Shown here piece after piece: positions 24,090 through 32,571 of a stretch of 64,000 nucleotides of DNA. Position 1 is the first letter of the stretch. Every line of letters begins with the position of its first letter. The stretch comes from Prorocentrum cordatum (lineage: Eukaryota; Sar; Dinophyceae; Prorocentrales; Prorocentraceae), in NCBI GenBank assembly GCA_963575745.1, contig CAUYUJ010014616.1, forward strand, positions 911,097-975,096, read 5' to 3'. The notes below the pieces were generated by a model. The model ran no database searches, was not told the origin of the DNA, and was given only the letters and a program-made list of their open reading frames with translations. Made by a program: the position numbers and the translations under genes.

Positions 24090-24775
24090 CGCTCTTCCGG
24101 GGCATTCGGCTGAGCTCCCTATGGGGCCACATACCGTGTGAGGGGTGCGCCGAGATGATGGTGGAACTTCATATCATCCCTGCCAATGTGGCCTTCGGTG
24201 GAGTTCCCTATGGGGCCACGAACCGTGTGAGAGGGGCACCGACATTGGGGCGGAATTGCATGCGAACTTTGCCGCTGTGGCCTTCGGTAGAGCTCGCTAT
24301 GGGGCCACGAACCGTGTGAGGGGTGCACCGCGATGAAGGTGGTTTTGCATCCGAACCCTGCCTCTAGGGCCTTCGATGGAGCTTCCTATGGGACCACGAG
24401 CCGTTTGAGGGGTGCGCCGCAATGAGGGCGGAATTGCATGCGAACCTTGCCATTGAGGCATTCGGCGGAGCTCCCTATGGGAAAAGGAACCGTGGGAGGA
24501 GTGTGCCGAGATGATGGTGGAATTGCATGCGAACTTTGTCAGTGGGGCCTTCGGTGGAGCCCCCATTTGGGCCACGAACCGTGTGAGGGGTGCGCCGAAA
24601 TGAGAGTGGAATTGCATGCGAACCCTGCCACTGGGGCTTTCGGTGGAGCTCCATATGGGGCCACGAACCGTGCGAGGGGTGCGCCGACATGAGGCGGAAT
24701 TGCATGCGAACCTTGCCACTGGGGCCCTCGGTAGAGCTTCCTATGAGGCCACGAACCGTTTGAGGGCGTGCAGGA
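24090..24775 (+). repeat. 87-90-bp satellite array, second (duplicate of 19.66-20.3 kb)
   Basis: About seven units, nearly base for base the same as 19660-20290, including the same unit-specific variants (AACTTCATA, GACATTGGGG, AAAAGGAACCGTGGGAGGAG). This points to a segmental duplication rather than independent amplification. Confidence 0.85.
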
Positions 24776-25080
24776 ATGGGCGGGGAACGATGACGACGAT
24801 GGTGGTGATGCTGGCCGTAATGATGATGACGATGGTGATTGCGATGACGGTGACGAGTTTGATGATGATGGTGATGATGATGTGATGGTGGTGAAATGGT
24901 GATGATGATGATGATGATGATGGTATTAATACTGATGAGGAGGATGATGATGATGCAACTGATGGTGATGGTGGTGATGATGGTGTTGGTGATGAGGATT
25001 ATGATGGTGATGGTGATGGTGATGATGGTGGTAGAGATGGTGATGTTGATGATGCTGATGCTGATGCTGATGATGCTGGG
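24776..25080 (+). repeat. Impure (GAT)n tract
   Basis: GATGATGGTGATG-type repeats matching those after the first array at 20310-20430, then diverging. Confidence 0.85.
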
Positions 25081-25301
25081 AGAAGGGGGGAGGGGGAGGA
25101 AGAAGGAGAGGAGAGATGGACGCTGGGCGCTGCCTTTTCAAGACGAGGACCCAACACAGGATTGTTGGGACAAGTCACACAAACTCCACACGCGCGAGCA
25201 CAGTCGAAATCATAGCAGGCACACCAGCGCTGCAAACATTTCAACATGCAGATTAGGTTAACAAGCTATCCTGGCGAAGGACTCAACCATCTGCAGTTGG
25301 G

Positions 25302-25383
25302 ATGTTTTGTCGTTCGACTCGTTTTCCTGTAACGGAGCCTCTTGATCATATATGATCCGTGGTGCTGTGGTGGCTCAAAGCTG
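25302..25383 (+). repeat. Split direct repeat A1
   Basis: An 82-bp copy of the sequence at 32464-32545, differing at one base. It contains the perfect 14-bp palindrome GATCATATATGATC, whose internal ATG (25352) could start the first ORF. Confidence 0.92.
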
Positions 25384-25880
25384 TTCGGGGGTTTCAGCCT
25401 CCCCCCGGCGTCCGCGGTGGATGCTGGGGGCCCTCCGCGTTGCCGGGCCGTGGCTGGGGCAGCTCGGCGCGGCCTGGGTGGCGCGGCCTCCGCCTTGCCC
25501 GGCGTGCCCGCCCTGCCCGGCCTTCGAGGCCAAGTGCGAGCCACGCTGCGGGGCGTGCCCTGCGTGCCCGGCCTGCCCAGGCTGCCCAACGCTCACGTGT
25601 GCTGCGCCGGCGGCCGTGCCGGAGCTGAGCTGCCCCGCCTGTCCCTCGCCAGCCTGCGCGCGTGAGGCGCCGCCGGCCTGCCTCAGCCGAGGGCTGGGGC
25701 TTCGAGGTCGGGTTTTTCCTCGGCCTGGTCGTGGGCGGGCTGCTGGCGCTGCTCGTGGGCGCTGGGCTCGCGGCGCTGCGGCGGCTCGTGGAGCGGGCCG
25801 TGGGGGCCCTGGCCGCTGGCCAAGACCACGGGCGCTGCAGCGCGGACGAGGCTCGGGCCGCTGGCCAGCTTCCGCGCTTC
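25352..25880 (+). CDS. Cys-Pro-rich ORF with a transmembrane segment (frame broken)
   Basis: From the ATG at 25352 one frame encodes about 110 residues, with a dense run of Cys-Pro-x-Cys steps (CPACPPCPAFEAKC, CGACPACPACPGCP, SCPACPSPAC). Near 25660-25690 the sense appears to move to the next frame, which reads EGWGFEVGFFLGLVVGG then LLALLVGAGLAAL, a clear hydrophobic helix followed by basic residues. The two halves together would make a small Cys-rich membrane protein of about 160-170 residues ending just before gag. The first frame continues open to 25891, so the frame change is inferred from composition. I do not know a function. Its position as the first ORF of the element suggests an accessory protein. 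Confidence 0.5.
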
Positions 25881-25897
25881 CGTGCCATTAGAGCGCG

Positions 25898-27097
25898 ATG
25901 GCCGCACAGGCCAGGACGCTCGACATCGCCGAGAATCAAGTCTGCATCAACTTCGACGACGACGACAACTTCAGGTGGCACCACAGGGTGTTCCTCGTGC
26001 CCGGCCATGCTGCTGGAGAGTGGATCGGCGCGACGCCCGACGGGGAGGTCCTCCTCATCCGCCTGGCAAGCCACCTCGTGGTCGCGCTGACGACGAACGC
26101 CCCCTTCCCCCAGCGTGTGCGGGGGAACGTGTATGCGTTCGGGCCGCTCGACGACGAGGCGCTGGGACACCTGAGGACGGAGGGGAGGAACCTGGCCCGC
26201 GTGCTCGGTGTGGCCGCACCTGCGGGGCCACCGGGCGCAGTCATCGCGCGCTGGGTGATCTCCGACCCGGCTGTCGACGGCTTCGGCGAGGAGATCGAGC
26301 CAGGGCTGGCCTCGAACCCGGACCGCTTCGTGTCGAAGGATGCCGTGGGACTGGCGCCCATCGACGACGAGACGGGCTGGGTGACGGTCGAGAATGTGCA
26401 GGCCGACGACCAGGCCGAGTGGCGCGCCGAGAAGCAGCGGGGGCCAGGGCGCGACCCGCGGGTCCTGGCGATCCCTGCTCCTGGGCGCGGGAGCCGCGCT
26501 CCGCTCAGCGTGGTGCTCGCGGCGCTGCGTCCGGTCGACGACCCGAGCTGGCCTTTCCGCGGGCCCAGGGCGCTGAAGGAGTTCCTGGATGGCGTCGACG
26601 CCTCGGGGCTCTCGCTGACCGCCTACTGGGGCTACTGGGTGGAGCAGTCGGGCGTCGCACGCCTGAGTGGCTGCTCGCTCGAGCTGAAGGTCATCCTCGA
26701 GGTGCTGCACCACGCCCTGGTCTTCGACCGCGTGGATGTGACGAACCTGGCGAGCTTCGAGCTGCTGGCGCGGAGGGCGCTGCAGATCCAGCGCGCGGTG
26801 AAGCGCTGCCCGCGTCACCCGACGTTCGAGGGGCTCGACCTCATGCTGAGCAGCGAGCTCGACGACACAGGGGGCGTGGTGACCTCGATGTTCGACTCGT
26901 ACATCGCCGAGGAGCAGAAGAACCGCGGGATCATCCTGAAGCAGGAGAGGCTCTGGCGCGAGGAGCAGGAGCAGGAGGCCAAGAAGTACGAGAGGGGATC
27001 GAGCTCGGCTGGAGCCGAGGAACCAGGTCGCCGCCCGAAGAAGCCCGCCAATCCGAAGGAGAAGGCGCGGGTGAAGGGCAAGACCGCCGACGGCTGA
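25898..27097 (+). CDS. Gag-like protein of the YR retrotransposon
   Basis: A 399-residue intact frame starts at an ATG and ends 7 bp before the RT ORF. The N-terminal part is acidic and beta-rich in style (FDDDDNFRWHHRVFLV, then EWIGATPDGEVLLI). The centre has Trp/Tyr-rich helices (LTAYWGYWVEQSG, ELKVILEVLHHALVFDRV). The C-terminus is strongly basic (RRPKKPANPKEKARVKGKT), suiting nucleic-acid binding. No CCHC knuckle is present, which is common for DIRS-order gag proteins. The identification rests on position upstream of RT, size and the basic tail, not on a conserved motif. A 658-codon antisense frame across this gene is a GC-driven shadow. Confidence 0.7.
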   Translation: MAAQARTLDIAENQVCINFDDDDNFRWHHRVFLVPGHAAGEWIGATPDGEVLLIRLASHLVVALTTNAPFPQRVRGNVYAFGPLDDEALGHLRTEGRNLARVLGVAAPAGPPGAVIARWVISDPAVDGFGEEIEPGLASNPDRFVSKDAVGLAPIDDETGWVTVENVQADDQAEWRAEKQRGPGRDPRVLAIPAPGRGSRAPLSVVLAALRPVDDPSWPFRGPRALKEFLDGVDASGLSLTAYWGYWVEQSGVARLSGCSLELKVILEVLHHALVFDRVDVTNLASFELLARRALQIQRAVKRCPRHPTFEGLDLMLSSELDDTGGVVTSMFDSYIAEEQKNRGIILKQERLWREEQEQEAKKYERGSSSAGAEEPGRRPKKPANPKEKARVKGKTADG

Positions 27098-27104
27098 CGG
27101 CGCC

Positions 27105-29705
27105 ATGCAGGCGCCTCCAGGGCTGGGCGCTCCGCCCGGCCTGTCCCTGCCCATCGCCGAGGCCGCGGCTCCTTGGTCTCGCGATGGGCGGCGCCCCGAG
27201 GGGGTCTCCTCCAGGCGCCACGCTCCTCTGTTTCCTCTTCCTGACGGTGGTCGCCTCTTTCGTGCTGCCCGACGGGGAGAACGCGCCGCTTTGCCTCGGC
27301 ATCTGGCCCAGCGCGCGGCGCGCTCGGACGAGCGGGATCGGCGAACTGTCGAGGCCATCTCATCCATCAACGCGCTCAGTGCTGCTCAGGCCGGCCGGCC
27401 GCTGCGGGCGCAGCCGCCCAGCAAGTTCGAGCCGACTACCGCCCAGGAGTCGGCCATCAAGCGGATCCGTCGTCGCGTCCGAGATTTTGAAGCTAAGCCC
27501 TCGGACCTGGATCCCGCTGGAGCCCTTCAGGAGCTCCTCCGCTGCAAAGATCTGCACAGCGGTGCGGGCGAGTGCTCGACGCGGCAGGACTGCGACCCTG
27601 ACAAGCTCAATGTCTTCAGGACCAACGACGCCCCAGTCCATCTGCGCGACGTCGCCCCGCCCCGCGCGGCCGAGGTCCCGGGCAGTTTTGACTCCGAGGT
27701 GGCGCGGCCGTCCGCGGACATCGCCCCGGACGAGGAGATCGTCGAGCCCTACTGGGATCCGCTCCTCAACCCTCGCACGAAGGCCAACCGGCCGCGCCTG
27801 GTCGACTTCTTGGCCAGGATGGCGCGGCGGGGGCTGGTGGACGGCCGCCGCCGCAGGAAGGCCTGCGTCAGCACGTTCTTCGTGGCCAAGAAGAACGGGG
27901 ACATCCGCCTGGTCGTTGACGCGCGCCAGGCCAACCAGTTGCATCGGCTGCCGCCTCGCGCGACCCTGGCGTCCGGAGAGGCGCTCGGGTCTATCAACCT
28001 CCTCGACGCGGTCGACGCGTCGCCCGAGGACCTGGCCGACTTCGACGGGTGCTTCGACTCGCTGCGCGGTGGCTCGGTCGACTCGCAGGACGGCTTCTAC
28101 CAGTTCAGCGACCCCTCCTGGGGCTGCTGGATGTGCTTCGACGTGGAGGTCACGGCCGGCGAGCTCGGGATCTCGACGATCTACGACGACGCTCTGGGCC
28201 GGCGCGTGCCGGTCGCGGAGGACGAGGTCATCTGGCCTTGCTTCGCTGCCCTGCCGATGGGCTGGAGCTGGGCGCTCTGGATGTGCCACGAGGTGCTGGT
28301 CGACGCCATGGATGCCGTCGGCCTGCCGGGGGACACGCGAGTGCTCGACAAGGCCCGCACGCCCTCGATGCACGGCGGCGGCGTGGCGAGGGCCCCCTAC
28401 GTCGACAACGGGAACATGGTCTCGCTCTCCGCCGACGCCATCAACGCCCGCCTGGCCGCCCTCACGGCCGAGCTGGACCGGCGGGGGCTCCGCTGGCACG
28501 AGCTCGAGTGGGCTCAGCCGGGGCTCACCGTCCTGGGGCTGCAGCTTGACGGCCTACGGGGGCGGCTGCGGCACACCGCGAAGCGCGCCTGGCGGCTTCA
28601 CGGGGCACTTCATAGTGTCCTGCAGGTACCTTGGCTGGCTCGCTGGCAGCTGCGCAGGATCGTCGGGCACCTGGTCCACTACTTCTCGGTGCTGCGGCCG
28701 GGCCTCAGCGTCCTGGGTGAGTGCTACGACTTCATCGGCTCTGGGCCCCTGGACCCCGTCGTCCGCCTCCCAGCGGGGGTGCTGGCCGAGCTGCGCGCGG
28801 CGGCTGGGCTCATCTTCCTGGGCGAGGTGGACCTGTGCCGGGTGCCGGCCGACGTGGCGTTCGTCACCGACAGCTCGCTCAAGGGCTACGCCGCGTGCCA
28901 GGCGAGGGTCCGACCCGACGAGGTGCTCGAGGCCACTCGGTGGAAGGAGCGGCAGCGCTTTGTGGCTGCCGAGGTGCCCTGCGACCCGGACGCCGAGGTC
29001 TTCCTGGGCCGCGCCGCCGGGCTGGCTGACGTCGGAGGTGACTTCGACATCAATTCCAGGCCCGGGCTGCGACACGCCGTCGCACGGCGCCGCCGTGTGG
29101 AGCTGGACATCGGCGTCCCGCCCGCCGCGCTGCCGGACGAGCTGCTCGACCCGCTGCGGTGGCAGGAGCTCCGCCGAGGGGCTTGGCGGCACCCTGGTCG
29201 CATCCACGCGCTCGAGGCAAGGGCCGCGGTCGCGCCGATGCTCCGGGCTGCCGCGGACGTGGCGTTTCACGGCAAGGAGGTGCTGGGGCTCTGCGACAAC
29301 CTTTCGAGCGTGTGCGCCTTCGAGAAGGGTCGCGCCACCAATTGGGAGCTCTTGGCGCAGTGTCGGAAGGTGGCCGCGATCTTCTTCGCCTTCGAGCTGC
29401 GGCCGCGGTGGAGGCACGCCCCCGGGATCGTCAACGTGGCCGACGTGGGGAGCCGTGCCGCGGACCGAGGAGAGCTGCGGGCCGGCCGCTTTCGCGGCCG
29501 TGGGCCGCTGCTGCCGCTGACGCCAGGCTCTCGGACTTCGTTGGCCCTGGCAGCTCCGACATCGGCAGCTGGCCCAATCTTGTCAACATTCGTGGTCAGT
29601 GAGACGGTCTGCCCAGCGGCGGACCCTGAGCGCTCGCTGCCGAGCCGCGACTCGCGACTCGCGGCCTCGCCTGCACGTACCAGCGGGCAGCTATCCATTC
29701 AGTAG
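27105..29705 (+). CDS. Reverse transcriptase - RNase H of the YR retrotransposon
   Basis: An 866-residue intact frame. RT block: STFFVAKKNGDIRLVVDARQ (about residue 254 on), which is the fingers/palm lysine and Asp region; LPMGWSWALWMCHEVL (about 382); and the catalytic box as PYVDNGNMVS (about 431), where the usual YxDD has Asn in place of the second Asp. Connection: TVLGLQLDGLRGRLRHT. RNase H: VAFVTDSSLKGYAA (about 583), RIHALEARAAVAP (about 700), VLGLCDNLSSVCAF (about 728) and RHAPGIVNVADVGSR (about 770), giving the D-E-D-D set typical of DIRS-type RNase H. The protein would copy the element RNA into cDNA and degrade the template. The Asn variant is the main oddity. The start ATG at 27105 is the first after the gag stop. 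Confidence 0.88.
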   Translation: MQAPPGLGAPPGLSLPIAEAAAPWSRDGRRPEGVSSRRHAPLFPLPDGGRLFRAARRGERAALPRHLAQRAARSDERDRRTVEAISSINALSAAQAGRPLRAQPPSKFEPTTAQESAIKRIRRRVRDFEAKPSDLDPAGALQELLRCKDLHSGAGECSTRQDCDPDKLNVFRTNDAPVHLRDVAPPRAAEVPGSFDSEVARPSADIAPDEEIVEPYWDPLLNPRTKANRPRLVDFLARMARRGLVDGRRRRKACVSTFFVAKKNGDIRLVVDARQANQLHRLPPRATLASGEALGSINLLDAVDASPEDLADFDGCFDSLRGGSVDSQDGFYQFSDPSWGCWMCFDVEVTAGELGISTIYDDALGRRVPVAEDEVIWPCFAALPMGWSWALWMCHEVLVDAMDAVGLPGDTRVLDKARTPSMHGGGVARAPYVDNGNMVSLSADAINARLAALTAELDRRGLRWHELEWAQPGLTVLGLQLDGLRGRLRHTAKRAWRLHGALHSVLQVPWLARWQLRRIVGHLVHYFSVLRPGLSVLGECYDFIGSGPLDPVVRLPAGVLAELRAAAGLIFLGEVDLCRVPADVAFVTDSSLKGYAACQARVRPDEVLEATRWKERQRFVAAEVPCDPDAEVFLGRAAGLADVGGDFDINSRPGLRHAVARRRRVELDIGVPPAALPDELLDPLRWQELRRGAWRHPGRIHALEARAAVAPMLRAAADVAFHGKEVLGLCDNLSSVCAFEKGRATNWELLAQCRKVAAIFFAFELRPRWRHAPGIVNVADVGSRAADRGELRAGRFRGRGPLLPLTPGSRTSLALAAPTSAAGPILSTFVVSETVCPAADPERSLPSRDSRLAASPARTSGQLSIQ

Positions 29706-30855
29706 ACGGAGAGATGTACACCCCCTTTCCCATCCTCGTCCACCGTCCGTCCCGCTTCACCATCATCGAGAGAGCGCTGCTGCTGTTCGACATAACGACC
29801 ATCCGTCGCTGCTGCAGCCTATCGGGGAGGGGCCGCCGCTGGAGGGGCCTCGCGGCGCTGGCCCGCCGAGCGCTGGGCTGCTCCACTGTTGGCCTTCAGC
29901 TCGGGGCCGCGCTAACCTGGACCATCTACCGTTACCACGACGAGAGGATGCCAGAGGCCGCCCATCCCCGACCCTGCCGCCGTCTGACGCCGCCTGCTGC
30001 CGTTCGGATCGCAGCTCGAGGGGCCCGAGGAGGCGCACCAGTCCGAGACAGGGATTTCTGGAGATCTTCTCGGGCTGTGCCCGCCTCACTGGGGCCGTCC
30101 ACGAGGCCGGGTTCAGGTGCTTCGCTCCGATCGACGTGCGGCGTGGGCCCCATTGTGACCTGGCTCGCCCAGGGCTCCGACGTCTGGTCGAGTCTTGGCT
30201 CAAGCGCGGGCTGGTCTGGTGGGTCCACCTCGGGCCCCCCTGCACCCGCAGGGTGCCCGTCGGGGGCGTGCGCGAGCCGGGGCCCGCGGATCGCCTCCTT
30301 GTGGACTTCGCTCGGCGTATGCTGCGGCTCTGTCGACAGCTGGGCGTGCACGTCACCTTCGAGAACCCGCGGGACAGCCGCGCGTGGCGGCATCCGCCCC
30401 TCGCGCGGGAGCTGCGGCGGCTGCGCTGGCCCAAGGTCGTCTTCGACAGCTGCAGGTTCGGGGCGCCCTTCAAGAAGCCGGGCGCGCTGGCCGGGTCGTT
30501 CGTCGGCCTGGGGGACCTGGCGCTGCTCTGCACCTGCGTCGGGCGGCACCGGATCGAGCTGCAGGGCGAGGTCCGGCACCCCACGCGGGGCTGGCTGTGG
30601 CGTACGACGCTGGCTGGCGCCTACCTCCCGGCCTGGTGCCGAGCGCTGGTGCAGGTCGCGGCACGCGATGCCGGGAGCGCTGCGCGGGGCCGGACCGACG
30701 GGACAGGCTGGGCGCGCTGGGATCACGCAATGGCGAGCGCGACAGGCGCGCCCCAGCCAGCCAGGTCCAGTGCCCCGCTCTGCCCGCGGCGCTTCCGGCT
30801 CCCTTGGCGTGAGTCGTGGCCGAGTGCCCTCGACCCGAGGCCGCGGGCCCGCTGA
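29599..30855 (+). CDS. Cytosine-C5-methyltransferase-like ORF of the YR retrotransposon
   Basis: A 418-codon frame overlapping the end of the RT ORF in another frame. From about residue 152 it reads FLEIFSGCARLTGAVHEAGF (motif I, cofactor loop), then an Asp-containing FAPIDVRRGPHCDLARPGLR, WWVHLGPPCTRRV (motif IV, with Pro-Cys, about residue 211), and LGVHVTFENPRDS (motif VI-like ENP, about residue 251). A later segment is FDSCRFGAPFKKPGALAGSF. The order and spacing fit the catalytic half of a C5-methyltransferase, but no target-recognition domain or motif X is evident, so activity is uncertain. DIRS-order elements often carry an N6-adenine methyltransferase-like domain; a PPC/ENP protein is a different motif set. 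The N-terminal 120 or so codons before 29950 may not be translated. Confidence 0.65.
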   Translation: MRRSAQRRTLSARCRAATRDSRPRLHVPAGSYPFSRRRDVHPLSHPRPPSVPLHHHRESAAAVRHNDHPSLLQPIGEGPPLEGPRGAGPPSAGLLHCWPSARGRANLDHLPLPRREDARGRPSPTLPPSDAACCRSDRSSRGPRRRTSPRQGFLEIFSGCARLTGAVHEAGFRCFAPIDVRRGPHCDLARPGLRRLVESWLKRGLVWWVHLGPPCTRRVPVGGVREPGPADRLLVDFARRMLRLCRQLGVHVTFENPRDSRAWRHPPLARELRRLRWPKVVFDSCRFGAPFKKPGALAGSFVGLGDLALLCTCVGRHRIELQGEVRHPTRGWLWRTTLAGAYLPAWCRALVQVAARDAGSAARGRTDGTGWARWDHAMASATGAPQPARSSAPLCPRRFRLPWRESWPSALDPRPRAR

Positions 30856-30989
30856 CGCGGCCGCGCCGCCCCGCCCGCTCAAGGCAGCCCGCAGGGTCGC
30901 TGGAGCTCGGGCGTCGAGGCCGAGCGCGTGGCGCCCGCGGGCTTGCCCATCGGACTCCGCCCCTGCGGGGCCGACCCCTGACAGGGCTG

Positions 30990-32102
30990 AGGGCCGCCGC
31001 CGGCCGCTGCGGGTGCCTCGGGCTGGGGCCGCGGCCAGGAAGAAGCGCCGCGCGGCCACGGCCGCCCGTGCTGACGCCGCTCTGGCTGGCCGCGACTGGG
31101 CACCGGGCGAGTGCCTCCGCCTCGCTCGCCTACGTCCTGCCACTCGCGACGCCTACTCCAGCGCCGTCGCCGAGCTCGAGGACTTTGCAGCTCGGACCGG
31201 GCTCAGCCTGGACAGCGTGGGCGTCGCGGATGACACCGTGAACCTCTTCTGTGAGACGCTATTCTTCGCTGGGGAGCCTCTGTACATCGCCAAGAACGCC
31301 CTCTACGGGCTCTGCAAGGCACGTGGTTGGTCCGCTGGGCGTCCGAACTTCCAGAATGGACGCGCTGGACGGCTGGGCTGCGAAGCAGCCGCCTGTGGCG
31401 CGGCAGCCGCCGCCCTGGGACGCCGCCCGCCTGGTCGTCCAACGCCTGGCGGAGGGCTTTCTACTGCAGGCTCTGGTGGCCCTCGCCATCCTCGTGCAGT
31501 TCGACATGTACCTGAGGCCGAGCGAGGTGCTCGCACTCGAGGTCTCACACATCGTGGGCGACAGGCGCATCGTCGGCGGAGCTGGCCGACAGGACGTCGC
31601 TGCAGTCATCGCCCCCCTCGGTGGCGACGACTCGAAGCCCGCCAAGAATCGGGACTTCGACTGCGCCGTCGTCGCCGGCTCTTCGGCCGACGTGCGCCGC
31701 ATGATCCCAGGAGTTTTGCTCGCCCTTCAGGCTCGCTCTCGTTCTTTGTCGCCCCCCTCTCCTCTCCTCTTCGCCCCTCTCACGCTCCAAACGTATGAGA
31801 AGATGCTCAGAGAAGCGGCTCTCGCCGTCGTGGCGCACGACCTTTTGAGTGTGCCCCACCAGCTGAGACACGGGGGCCCGTCTCATGACGCCCTCCACTC
31901 GCTTCGCGACCTCCGTGCAATTCAAGCGCGCGGCAGATGGCGCGCTGCGTCGAGTGCCCGCGTTTATGAGAAGCACGGCCCCCTCCTTCGGCAGACGGCA
32001 AATCTCTCGAGGCAGCAGCGTGCACAGGCATCCCAGCTCACAGATCGAGCAGTCCTTGCCCTGGTGCGCCGTGTTGCCCTTGTAGCACGTTCAATTAGAT
32101 AG
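30990..32102 (+). CDS. Tyrosine recombinase of the YR retrotransposon (one frame change)
   Basis: The N-terminal core-binding domain lies in frame 2 (31080-31345): GECLRLARLRPATRDAYSSA, then VAELEDFAARTGLSLDSV and NALYGLCKARGWS. The catalytic domain lies in frame 3 (about 31346-32102): DALDGWAAKQPPVARQP, then FDMYLRPSEVLALEV with the first catalytic Arg (31515), VPHQLRHGGPSHDAL with His and Arg (31857-31868), GRWRAASSARVYEKHG with Trp (31938) and the nucleophile Tyr (31965). All R-H-R-W-Y positions are present. The break at 31340-31355 needs a +1 shift; a small indel, a sequencing error or translational recoding are all possible. The enzyme would integrate the circular cDNA without target duplication. 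Confidence 0.82.
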
Positions 32103-32162
32103 AGTCGGCAATAATGAAGACCCTCCCGCCCCCTAAAGGACATAAGTATGGGCATGGGTCGT

Positions 32163-32348
32163 GTGGCAAAGTCTTGGGAGGTTTTTCTCTTTTGCAGCCG
32201 AGCGAAGTCACTGGCGTTCGCTCGCCTCTTCTTTGAGAACTCTCCGTGGAGCCCCCATGGCACTTGCTGTTGAAAAGTGTGCTCTCGGACTTGTTCTGGC
32301 TTCGCCATTGGCACGTCCCGATTAGCTAGTGCTGCCCCCCCCCCCCAC

Positions 32349-32424
<76 letters not shown>

Positions 32425-32464
32425 ACCCGCCCCCTGGGGAAGAGGCGCGGAGAGTGGTCAGGAA
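32163..32464 (+). repeat. Split direct repeat B1
   Basis: Matches 32572-32802 from GTGGCAAAGTCTTGGG to GAGTGGTCAGGAA with about six substitutions, and carries an expanded C-run plus (CA)n (32338-32421) that is only a few units long in B2. Confidence 0.92.
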
Positions 32465-32545
32465 TGTTTTGTCGTTCGACTCGTTTTCCTGTAACGGAGC
32501 CTCTTGATCATATATGATCCGCGGTGCTGTGGTGGCTCAAAGCTG
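32464..32545 (+). repeat. Split direct repeat A2
   Basis: An 82-bp copy of A1 (25302-25383) with one difference, directly abutting B1. It includes the GATCATATATGATC palindrome. Confidence 0.92.
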
Positions 32546-32571
32546 CCCGCCCTCCATCCCCCACACTCCGC

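Larger units (their letters stand above)
18976..25170 (+). mobile_element. Satellite element copy 2, greatly expanded
   Basis: The left terminus TTAGC plus GACGAAGGACCCAACCAT lies at 18976-19000, and a right-terminus-like GAGGACCCAACACAGG plus GTTGGGA at 25145-25170. Between them are two arrays of the 87-90-bp unit (19060-20290 and 24090-24775) and a large insertion of simple sequences. The outer limits follow the termini seen in the compact copies at 33.7, 35.3 and 46.0 kb. Whether all 6.2 kb is one element or two fused by duplication is unclear. Confidence 0.55.

Noticed and set aside
25394-27370. A 658-codon minus-strand frame over the gag-like ORF
   Set aside because: Antisense shadow of a GC3-rich coding sequence; no domain or plausible composition.
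25882-29520. A 1212-codon plus-strand frame, the longest in the window
   Set aside because: It runs across gag and RT in a different frame, is made of Arg/Ser/Gly/Pro/Cys and has no motif, while the gag and RT frames carry clear domains. It is a GC-driven shadow.
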